NCBI GenBank assembly: GCA_004431415.1
Contig: QPMI01000131.1
Location: forward strand, 1-64,000
Source of the DNA: Cyanophora paradoxa
Taxonomy: Eukaryota; Glaucocystophyceae; Cyanophorales; Cyanophoraceae
DNA length: 64,000 nt
Reading direction: 5' to 3'
Shown here: positions 44,368-55,008 of the stretch, in pieces
Layout of the letters: each line of letters begins with the position of its first letter
Position numbering within the stretch: the first letter of the stretch is position 1
Program-made: the position numbers and the translations under genes
The notes under the pieces: generated by a model
Told to the model about the DNA's origin: nothing
The model's input: the letters and a program-made list of their open reading frames with translations, nothing else
The model's database searches: none

Positions 44368-45746
44368 GTGCGCAGGCATGTCGTGGCGCGTATGCCGCGC
44401 CAGAATTTCGCCCTTTTGCCTTTTGTATGCCGTGGCTGGCTGCAGCTGCAGCTGCAGCCTGCAGCTGGCCGTGTTCATGGACGTGCACGTGCGCATGCGC
44501 TCTAGATCTTGTGTCGCAGTTTCGATCATATGAGGTCATCCAAAAACTCGCAATCCACAAGAAATTCGATTTTCCTATCGATATCATGGCAATGCCAGAT
44601 ATATACTTGCGCTCGCCCACCGCTCGTCTCAGGATGTGCAAGGTGGGGTCTAAATAATAGAGACAGCATCTAGCTATAGATCTGCAGCTAACGCTCGATC
44701 TCACTGCCGCGCTAGCGAATTCGAAACCGAAATGAAAAGAACGCGCACAACTCGTCTCAGGATGTGCAAGGTGGGGTCTAAATAATAGAGACAGCATCTA
44801 GATCTAGATCTACAGCTAACGCTCGATCTCACAGCCGCGCTAGCGAATTCGAAACCGAAATGAAAAGAACGCGCACAACAAATTAAAAAGCCTTGCGCGC
44901 TGCGCCGCCGCCCCCCGCGCCTTCGCACCGCCCTCCAGCCTCCGAGCCCTGCCGCCCGGCGGCCGCCCGCCGCGGCGCCGCGCCTCCCGGAGTCCGGCCC
45001 GTCCCGCCAAGCCGCGCCGCCGCCACCCTGGTAGGCGAGCTGCGCCGCCGCCCGCCGCGCCTCCGGATCCGCCCGCGCCGCCGCCAGCCGCGTCCAGGAC
45101 TCCGCCCGGCCCGCAGCCGCCTGGTGTGCCACGGTGCCTTCGGATCCGCCCGGCCCCGCCGGCCTAGTCGAGCAGCTGCAGCCACTCGCTGCGCCGAGCG
45201 CACGCGTACGCTGCCCGGCGGCCGCAGTACTAGCCTAGTAGTGCGCCGGCGCGCGGCGCCGGCGGCTGCGCGCGGGCTGCGCTGCGCTGCGCGGCCGGGA
45301 GCTCGAGACTGCATCCAATATCGAGCTCGAGGGAGATCTAGACCATATATATATAGGGAAGTTCGAGGGAATAATATTCCGGCCATATCCGGCCGGTAGT
45401 GATTGATCGTGATCATGCATATGAGGCGAGATCGATCTATATATATAGCTAGATCTGGCCGGAGAGCACAAATATACATATCGAGCTAGAGAATTGCTTG
45501 CAATTGGATCGGAGATCCCTAGAGGGCGCCGGAATTAATATTCTGACGGAAGCGTAAGAGCTGCAGGAGACGGGACGTCGATCGCGGCGCCGGCCGTGCC
45601 GCGCGTTAATCGCAGGCTCCGGATCCTGTTGTCCGATCTGCCGCTGCTATCGCGAGCTCAAGTTCAAGGTACGCAAGCATGCATATGCGCATATACGCGC
45701 GCCATGCGCATCATTTGAATTCGCAGACCCCAATCGCAATCGCGCG

Positions 45747-48700
45747 ATGTCGCAATCTGGACGTGTCGAAGTTTCGCGAGAGGACGGTGGCGAAGGGCTT
45801 GCCTCCGCCGCGCCGGCGCGCCAGACAGACATTCTGAGCCACAAAGACCAGGTGCGCAGGCATGTCGTGGCGCGTATGCCGCGCCAGAATTTCGCCCTTT
45901 TGCCTTTTGTATGCCGAACATTAAGTGAATATTTCGCCCTTGTGAAACCAGCCGGCGATTGTGGATATTTCAGTGGCGCGGGAGAACTTCATCATGAATC
46001 GCGAGGGCGGCGTCGACCTCGTGGTCCACCGCCGCCATCCGGACGGCTCTGTGAAAAGGACGAACATGTCCTCCCGCGAGGTGGAAAAGGTGCCGGGGAG
46101 TGCGCCGTGCGCGTTCGTTTTCTGAGGCCTCCATCTGCACGCAGGAAGATCCCTCTAAACTGATTGCGTTCTACGAGTCAACTCTCCTCGCAGTCTTCAA
46201 TCACACTACAAAAGCATTCCACTGTCCCGATCGATTGCAATTGGAATCCGCCCCCGACCTGCAGCTGCCGAAATCGATTCCGCGAAACCTGCCAGATGTC
46301 ATCGTATGCAAAGTTTTCAGAGTGCTCGGACTCCAGGCGAGCTGGCCCCTGCGCGGCGTATGCAGGTCCGTGCGCGCCCATGGCCAAGTTAACGTTGCAA
46401 TAAATTAATCCACGAAGCACATTGCGTGCATATCGAACTTCGGAAATTCAATCGCATATACATGCGCGCGCAGGTGGTTTCGGCGGCTGATTCAGGAGAT
46501 GGAATGGGCGGAGGCGAGCCTCAAGCTGCGGGTCGATGTCGACGTAGACGTCGAGAGTTCGGATCCGGACGCGGGCGTGCTTAATTCCCTCGCTTGGCTC
46601 ATCGAGGAGGGAAAGCTACTGCTCGGCAGCGGCGCCAGCGTCTCCATCAAACTGGAGCGCGCCTCTGATGACACGGTCATAGAAGTTTGGAACCTCCTCG
46701 CAGCGATCTCGCAGCCGCGAAAGGTCGATATCGAGGTGCTCTCAGGATCGTTCGACGTCGACGACGAAATCGACAAGAATTTCCTTCGCGACCTGGTGCT
46801 CGGAGTGCTGCGGGAGCTACAACCAGAGGAGGGGGCGGCCAGTCTCCTGGAGAGCCTCAGCATCTGCCTCGACGCCTTCAGCGACGCAGACGAGTGGAGG
46901 GACTGGCCGTCGGCCTCGGCGGACGAGCTGCGGGAGGCCCTCGCCCCCTTCGGCGCGCTCCGCTCGCTCGGCATCTTCTTCGAACAAGTCGGCGCCGCAG
47001 CGGTCATCGTCGCCGCCTGCCCCAACCTCCGTTCCATCCGGCTCCAGGCGAAGTCATCGGATGGGCCAGACGACACCGGCGATGATTGGGACGAGTTGCT
47101 GCGCGGCGTGTCGGATATTCTGGCGGCCCTGGCGCCGCTGGCGTGCCTCGAGCACGTCACTCTTGAGTATCCTGACCACGACACCGACGAAGACGATCTC
47201 GATGACAGAGTTTGCGTCAGCGGCGGCCTCTGGAAGCTTGCGAAAGGCGCCGCTGGAAAGGCTATCAGGGACATCAGATTTGATTTCGACACGTGGCTGT
47301 TCAGGTGCGTCTCAGACTCAGACATAATTTAACCATAAGCCAATCCCGTGGGTGCAGCGATGGCGAAACATTATCTGCACTACAACATATGCCCAATCTC
47401 GAATCCATCGGAATATTGCAGCTGAAGGTGCGCCGTTTCCAAACAACAGAGCAATATATAGTTATATAAACTTTATCATCATAATGCGCATGCGTACGTT
47501 TCATTCTCACGTTTGACGCTTTTCCGGGCTTGGCGCCTGGACAGGATTTCGAAACAATCGCTCCTGAAGACATCCTGGCCATTGGACGCGCCACAAGCCT
47601 GCAGGATATCAAAATCGATTTGGAAAGCGATGTCGACGGCGACTCGCAGCTCCTGCAGCTGCGCATGCGTGTCCTCGCCGAGGCACTCGCCAGTCTGCCC
47701 GAATTGAAAAGCCTGAAACTAAATCTGATTGGTGGGTACATCTACATGTACATGTACAGCACCCGCGAAATCGCCCCGCGACGACTCACCTGATCAATAA
47801 TTGGATCCCAGGGTATCCAGCCGTATGCTCGGAGGGCGAGTTGAGCCTTCTCAAGAGCGCCGGCGTGCAGCGGGCCCTCACGCTCTTGTCACTCGAAATT
47901 GAAACGAAGGCCCTGTGCGCCGTTTCGAGGGCCCTGTCAAGCATGCCGCGCCTGCGCGTGCTTGACGTGGACGTCACGACCATGAGTGAGCCCAATATTA
48001 ATGCCCCCCGGCCCTGTACATTTATATGCAATCATTCCCTAGTTGCCAGGATGGGCTCGGTCGCGATATCGATCGCCCTAGGCCTCGCCGTCCCCATACG
48101 CGTGCTCCCTCGCAGGATTCGGCGCGGAACGAGACGAGATTGTCGCGTTTCTCGGCAGCGACGTCGCGCGTCGAACCCTTCTCAGTTTCTGCCTTGAGCT
48201 GGGCCGCCCGCTGGCAAAGGCGGAGGCCGAGGCGATCGCGGCGCTGCCGGCCCTCAAGCGCCTCAACCTCGTAGTCCTGAGCGACAAGCACCGACAACCG
48301 CGGTTCCCCCAGCGTCAACACCCGTACAAGGTGCGCATTTATATAACTAGGGGCCCGGCCGCGTTTGGCGCGCCGGGGGTGCAAGGGGGGAATCGGGATC
48401 TAATGAAAGAGTAGTAGTGGCACGAACATGCACGGGGCAGATGTAGATCGACCCCGGCCCAGCGCGCGCGGCAGGTTGAATTAGTAAATTAAAGATAGAC
48501 ACAGAGCGGCATCTGGCCCGGCAAGGCTCGGAGCGACGATAGCTACCAGAAGCTGGATCCGTAACGACCGGAAAGCGGCGTGCAGCGGCGCGTCCGGAGG
48601 CAGTGCCCAGGCCGGGTAGCAGGCGGCGGGGGCGCACGCACGTGCACGCGGCCCGGCGGCGCAACACAGGGCTGCACGCGGCGTGCACGCAGGACACGAA

Positions 48701-49522
48701 CTATAGCTAGTCTGCTGTCCGGGTGCCGATCGCAACAAGAGCGCCGAGCGCCCGGCCCGGCCGGCGTGCTCGGCCGGCACACGCGGTTCTGCAATATAAG
48801 CTCGATATAAGCTCGATATAAGCGCAGCAAGAGAGTACGGTCTAGATCTGGCCGGCCGGGCGTGCTCGGCTGCGATCAGCTGCAGCGGCGCAGGCAGCAA
48901 CGCAAGCAGTTTCTAGGCGGAAATCTAGAGGAGACGTTGACAGGTAGAGAGAAGTGGTTCCATGCAGAATTGCGCAACGAAGAGCAAGGCGTACGCGACG
49001 CACTGCGAGGAAGCCGAAATCTAGAGGAGACAGCTAGGGAGAACTGGTTCCATGCAGAACCGCGCAAGGAATTCGAAGACCGGAGTTAGAGAGAAGTTAG
49101 TTTTCCCCTCGAAAACCACTTTTCCCCCTCTAATTCGACGCTCGAAAGTCGAGAGCTGACCGGTCCACCGAGCCAATCCGAACGCGAATAACCCGTCATT
49201 TTTTTCCGGTGTTGCAAACTGGACCTCGAAAACGGCCTCATAGAAAAGTTTTGGCTGAAGCGAGGGAACGGGAAGCAAGGGGGGGAAGACCTTCGGTCTT
49301 CTTTTCCCCCCTTGCAATTACATATGCATGCGATCGCGAGCTCGAGCCGGCCCGCTTCAGCTAATCACACGCATACGCCACGATCGCGAGCTGACCGGTT
49401 AGCCGTAGGTGCTGCGGGACCGCCTCCGCCCCGAGGTCGACGTCGCACTTTGCGGGCCTCTCAGCGACACGATCGCGGCCCTGTTCGAGGGACGCCCCTC
49501 GACCGAGATCACACGCAAGTGA
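45747..49522 (+). CDS. F-box/leucine-rich-repeat protein, gene B (nine exons)
   Basis: Exons: 45747-45851, 45952-46089, 46145-46365, 46474-47304, 47358-47427, 47545-47731, 47812-47985, 48116-48330, 49409-49522. Phases agree with genes A and C and give 684 residues. Exon 3 encodes a full F-box start (LPDVIVCKVFRVLGL) that continues across the intron into VCR|WFRRLI. Exon 4 has a long LRR-like region; exons 5-9 each encode one or two leucine-rich repeats, including ELKSLKLNL and RLRVLDVDV. Its last intron is 1,078 bases, far longer than the others, and holds repeat-rich DNA. Exon 9 ends at TGA 49,520-49,522. Role probably as an SCF substrate receptor; target unknown. The first exon lies inside the third tandem unit. 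Confidence 0.75.
49275..49315. repeat. Stable hairpin with C(TTCG)G loop in the long intron of gene B
   Basis: GCAAGGGGGGGAAGAC pairs with GTCTTCTTTTCCCCCCTTGC around TTCG. The inner part AAGACCTTCGGTCTT is a perfect stem with a UUCG tetraloop if transcribed. It sits about 95 bases before the exon 9 acceptor. Two diverged copies of CTAGAGGAGAC...GGTTCCATGCAGAA lie upstream at about 48,925 and 49,020. Confidence 0.6.
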
Positions 49523-51101
49523 ACCGCCAGTTCGGGTTCTTATAATTTAATTCTATAGCTAGATCTGCGCATGCAGCTGGCCCGTAGGTTGCAAAATTGT
49601 CGCATACATTCGACGTGCACGTGCTTGCAAAACCGTGCGCGTGCGAAATCCACGTGCCAGTGAACTCTAGCTCCATTGAACTGTCATTCAAATTTTGCGT
49701 GATTCGAATTCTAGATTTGCGGCCGAGTTAAACGTCTGGTCGATTTGGCTGGATAAAATAATGGGAAGCGATTGGCGAGAAACTGAAGCGTTTAATACTA
49801 GCTAGTATGCATCTTGATGCTAGAATAAGGCTCAGTTTCGTGCGGATCCGGTACGAAATTTTCCTAGATGTATGGCCATACAAAGGCGACGAGGAAAAGG
49901 CCAGTTTCGCGGCGGGCTAGCCGAGCTAGCAGTGCGCCCGGCCGGCGTCTTATTGCTCCAGCGTTCGAGTCCCGGGAAGGGCAGTTGGGGGGAGCGGGGG
50001 GGCCTTGAGCTGCCTTCAGCTGCCTTGGGGCCGGGGCGCAGCGACCCCCGAGGCCAACTTCTGCACGGCGAGACATTGGCGCGAAACCAAAAATTTTCCT
50101 GCTCTATAGCTAGATTGCTCTAAACTGCACTTTTGACGTGCTCAGTTTCGCGCCAATCGTTCGCTGTGCTCCGCTAGAATTTCGGCTGGACATATATGGC
50201 GTTTTCGCAAACATTCGCGCAAGCGAACCGGACGTGCACGCGCTCGCGAACCTGTGCGCACGTGAAAATGCACGCGCGCAATGCAAGCGCAATGAAGGTC
50301 GCGGCCATCAGCGCAATCAGCTGCACTCCAAGCGCAATGACGGTCGCGGCCATGAGGGGAGGGTGATCGAGGGCGACGCGGGAGGGGCGGGGGCGGGAGG
50401 CGCGCACTGCGCATATGGAGGGCCGGGCGGGCCTGGAGGGCGCGGGCGCGCTAGCTATCGATATCCGGATCTATCGATATCAGGCATATGGCATGCTCGT
50501 GCTCATATATATACATGGCATGCGCAGATCTATAGCTAGAGCTCGAGGGCGCGCCCCCATATGCATGGGCATGGAAAGATGGCGCGATTTACGAAATTGA
50601 GAAAACCCTCATGATCAAACTAGAAACGGGCTATATAGGTATAGGTTGCAAAATTAAAAAGGAGGCCTAATTAATTAACGGAGCTCGAGATCGATAGGGG
50701 ACCAGCAAGAGATGTTGAGAGAATCTCGCAGAATTATTCTCTAGGCTCAAGCGGTCGACGTCGGCGAGGCGGGAAACAAGGCCTTAAGGTGCGCGTGTGT
50801 GCACGCGGGAATTGATGCGATACAGCGCTCGCCCTATATATATAAGCGTTGTAATCGCTCTTGCAGATCATTTTCTCCGATCCTCTCGTGCAAGCAAGAA
50901 TTCGATTATTCCTTCATTTCGAGCGAGCCGCCGCGCGGGAAGCGAGCTCGAGGTGCGGGATTTAATGCGGTGCTCGCAACTCATGCATCCGAATTCGAAT
51001 CGAATTGCGTATATATACGTAGACCATCCTGTCATCTGTCATTTTGTTGCGAGGTGCGCGCTGGCCATGGCCGCCCGTTCTTCGGCGCGTAGGCGCGCGC
51101 A
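49523..51101. other. Intergenic region between F-box/LRR genes B and C
   Basis: No gene is evident. The stretch is rich in six- and eight-base palindromes (AGATCT, GAGCTC, GCATGCGC, TATATATA). A tRNA-like segment with GTTCGAGTCC lies near 49,970 but lacks the paired stems. The end of the region would contain the promoter of gene C. Confidence 0.5.
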
Positions 51102-54100
51102 ATGTTAAGCTCTCGATGGAGCAGCGAGCGATGTCGCATTCGAACGACCATGGCCAGCGCACGGCGAAGCGAGCTCGAGCTCGGACCTCCGGGATCCGTT
51201 GATCATGATCATGAGGAGCCATGGCAAGCTGCAGGCGCACCGGCATCGGCTTTTGCTGCGGCAACCTTTGAGAATGCCGCGCCTGTGCCGGACGCCCGCG
51301 CGGTGGTCGTCAAAGCGAGTGACGTCGACCGCGGCGGCCGTGTCTCCGTCGCGAGCCAGACAGAAATTCTCAGCCAGGGAGACCAGGTGCGCGCCGCGGC
51401 GCGTGTGCCACGCCTACAATTCACCCTAAATAAAATACTAATTCTTGCTTTCTGCTATAGCTAGAGAATACTCCTTTCTGAATGCAGGCATGCATATGCG
51501 CACAGGATCTGTTGGAGCAGTCGGCAATTCTGGACATTTTAGCGGTGCAGGAGGACCTGAATCGCGAGGGCGGCATCGACCTCGTGGTCGATCGTCGCCA
51601 TCCGGACGGCTCCGTTCGTAGGATCATCATGCGCTCACGGGACGTGGAAAAGGTGCTAAGGCAGCCAGCGCGCCCAAGGCAGCTGGCGCCGTCCGAAAAT
51701 GCTGATCATAAGGCCGGCGCCTGCATTTGCGCGCAGGAGGATCCCTTCAAGCTAATTGCTTTCTACGAGTCCACCGATATTGCTGCCCCATCGCGATCGA
51801 CGGCTCTGGATCTGCAAGACCTGGCTATAGGCGAATTCGACACACTGCCCGATGCCATTGTTGTCGACATTTTCAAAGTGCTCGGGCCGCGGGCGAGCTG
51901 GCCCTTGCGCGGCGTGAGCAGGTTTGCGGTCAATTAGATATCTGAACAAATTATAATTAATATTCATAAACAAATGCGCATATTAATATTCATAAACAAA
52001 TGCGCAACGAAATATTGATGCGCATGCGCATCGCTAGCACTCTTGTAGATTTTAGTTATAGCTCTCGGTCTATTCTAAAAGAACATGCGATCGCAGGCGG
52101 TTTCGGCGGCTGATAGAGGAGACGGAGTGGGCGCCGGCGAGCCTAGAGGTTCTGATCGACAACGCGGCCGTGTGCGACGCCCTCGTTTGGCTCATCCAGG
52201 AGCAAAAGCTGCTGCTCGGCAGTGGCTCCAGCGTCTCTATCAGTCTGAAGCGCGCCTCTGAGCGCACGGTCGAGGAAGTGTGCGGCCTCCTCGAAGCGAT
52301 ATCGATCGGGCAGCCGCAAACAGTCGCCATCGAGGTTCTCACGAGAGCACTCATTAATGTCGACGTGGACAAGCATTTTCTTCGCTACCTGGTGCTCGGA
52401 GTGCTGCAGATGCTCCAACCGAAGGAGGGGGCTGCTAGTCGGCTAGAAAATCTCAGCATCTGCCTCGACACCAACAGCCAAGAAGGGGAGTGGAGGGACT
52501 GGCCGTCGGCATCGGCGGACGAGTTGGAGGAGGCTCTCGCCCCCTTCGGCACGCTTCACTCGCTCGGCATATTCTTCGGGCAAGTCGACGCTGCAGCGGT
52601 CATCGTCGCAGCCTGCCCAAATCTCCACAGCATCCGCCTCCAGCCGAAGACATCAGACGAAACCGAAGAAAATTGGGACGAGTTGCTGTGCGGCGCGTCG
52701 GATATACTGGCGGCCCTGGCGCCGCTCGCGTGCCTCGAGCACGCTGTGCTCGAGTATCCTGACGCACTCACTGACCGCATGCGTCTGGATAACGAAGAAG
52801 ACCGAGTTCTCGTCAACAAGGGCCTCCGGAAGCTTGCAGACGGCGCCGCTGGGAAGACCCTCCGAAGCATCTATTTTTGTCTGTGCACATCTACACGGCC
52901 GTGGATGATCTGGCCATGGTGCGATCTGACTGCTAATCAAGAGCTGGAGTATTAATATTCGACCGACCGACATTGTTTTTCAATTAATAATGAGAGAGAT
53001 TGTCGGTCGACCGACTTGTTTTTCATTTCAGAGACTACGGCGGGGCGACCCCCCGTAGGTAATATTTTTGGCGTCACGGTGATATATATGCAACTTTCCA
53101 TTTATTAACAATGGCGTTAACGTTGCGTTTAAATTGACTTCGTATAAATTGGTTTCCAATTTTAAGCTGGTAGTGTTTGGGTGCAACTCGTGATATCGAT
53201 CAGCCCATGTGCATGGACATATATATACATATATATAATAAATCCTTCTTTCATCTGGACACTTAAATTAATCTGATTGCAGTGATGGCGATACCTTTTC
53301 TATCCTGGAACGCATGCCAAACCTCGAATCTATTGGGAAACTCGAGCTGAAGGTGCGCCATATGCTCCACTAAAGATTGCAAAAACGTTTAGTTGCAATT
53401 GATATTCCTTCGCGTCCGGGATTCGGCCGCGGCCATGGCCAGTATCCCGAATGCATTCGGGCCCTTGGACGCGCCACGCACCTGCGGGAAATTGATATCG
53501 GCTTGTCAGTCAGCGGCGACCCGCTGCTGCCTCACGAGCAGCTGCCTGCTCTCGCGGAGGTATTCTCTAGCTATAGTATGCCCCGCTTGGAGATCTTGAG
53601 GATGGAACTGGACTGTACGCGCCCTTTGTTCAAAACAGCTCATCTAGATCTCTTTTTCATCCCGACCCAGGGCTGTCGCCGGGATACTCTAAACAAGTCG
53701 TGGACCTTCTCCAAAGCGCCGGCGTACAGCGGGCCCTGACGGAGTTGGCGCTTCGCATCGAACCGACGGCCCTGCGCGATTTTGCGGGGGCCATCTCCAG
53801 CATGCGGCGCTTAAAGTCGCTAAAGTTGGACGTGACGACTATGAGTGAGCTCGAGCCTGCGCGGCCTTTGCAATTGGACGCCCTATCTCGCATTGCTAAC
53901 GTGCAGCCGAACGTGTCCTCATATACGTACTTGCAGTCCTTAGCCTGGACGTGGTCGAGTTTCTTCGCAGCGATGTCGCGCGTCGGGCCCTCACAGATTT
54001 CGTCCTTAACGTGGGCACACACCGCCCGCTCTCCGAGGCGGAGGCCGTAGCGATCGCGGAGCTGACGGCCCTAAAGTTCCTCACAATCTCCGTCTCGGCC

Positions 54101-54826
54101 GTCTCGCCCTTCTTCCTCTCTCGCGGGCTTGTCCCCCAGCCGGTGCCCCCGTATGAGGTGCGAGCTCGAGCCGGCTCGCGTTTACTTCACGATATTCGGA
54201 TCCGATCACATTCTTGGAGTGCTGATCATGGACCTCGCCCGGCCTTAATAACTAGATTCTGCGGGATGGTCTCCGCCCCGACGTCGACGTCCTCATTGAT
54301 GGCATTCTCGGCGGGAGCGTCGCGGGCCTCTTCCAGGGGCGCCCGCGGAGTTTGACCACAATCCGGGACAACTTCGAAATGCTTAAGGTCTGATCCGCCT
54401 CCAATCCGCCCATGCCACTCCCTTTCCTTCTTCAAATTGCTCTTCGCCTGCTGCCAACTTTTTCACCCTTGGACCTAATTTATGTCCTGGGGCGCAGGCG
54501 AGGGAGAGGCAACAGGAAGCTGAGCGGGAAAGGCAGCTCGAGCGGCAGAGAGCGCAGGAAGCGGAACGGCAGCGGCAGATCGAGGCAAGATCCTGCCTCC
54601 GCCCATTCCCTCTCATCCTTCAAATTCATCTCCTTACACCTATATTGGCCTACCGCCTTTACTTTACCACCTTTAACTTCTTCACCTCGACCGAACGGGA
54701 CATGATCATGAACTGATCGCTAGTGCTGTCTTGGAGCCGGAGCAGGTGAGGAGGCGGCGGCGGGCGGAGAGGCGCCAGGAGGAAGCAGCAAGGGCGGCGG
54801 CGAAGAGAGAGAAAAAAACCTCATGA
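51102..54826 (+). CDS. F-box/leucine-rich-repeat protein, gene C (nine to eleven exons)
   Basis: Exons: 51102-51386, 51506-51652, 51737-51921, 52097-52918, 53283-53352, 53443-53614, 53671-53844, 53937-54157, 54256-54393 with TGA. Phases match genes A and B. The start is uncertain: the ATG aligned with the paralogues (51,131) is out of frame, so 51,102 or 51,150 is used. The F-box reads LPDAIVVDIFKVLG...GVSR|RFRRLI. Exon 6 uses an acceptor seven codons downstream of the family position. A second ending is possible: donor at 54,387, then in-frame exons 54498-54584 and 54746-54826 that encode a highly charged Glu/Arg/Gln coiled-coil tail. The junction between those two would use a GC donor. LRR motifs include NLHSIRLQ and RLKSLKLDV. 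Confidence 0.7.
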
Positions 54827-55008
54827 AGGATGAAGAATCGATCGCGATAGCCGATAATTGCACAGTACTACCCATAGTTTGCGGACGCAATGCCTATAAT
54901 TATAATTATAATTATGCAAGAAGCGAGGACACTCGTCGCCGCCGCGCCGCGGTCGGGGCGCCAGGGCGCGCGCGCGTGGCAGTAACGTCGACCGTCGGAC
55001 GGTCGACG

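Larger units (their letters stand above)
41464..45917 (+). repeat. Three tandem 1,485-bp units carrying a promoter and first exon
   Basis: Units are 41464-42948, 42949-44433 and 44434-45917. The first two appear identical; the third differs only by three C-run length changes that I found. Each unit contains a duplicated 122-base segment (41,659 and 41,781 in the first), a GC-rich block, TATATATA-containing palindromic sequence, and the first exon of the F-box/LRR family. The third unit ends at 45,917, where sequence continues into exon 2 of gene B. No other gene is evident inside the units. Confidence 0.9.

Noticed and set aside
49905-49985. Possible tRNA or tRNA-derived SINE with TAGCCGAGC and GTTCGAGTCC
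   Set aside because: The T, anticodon and acceptor stems do not pair; only weak A- and B-box resemblance remains.
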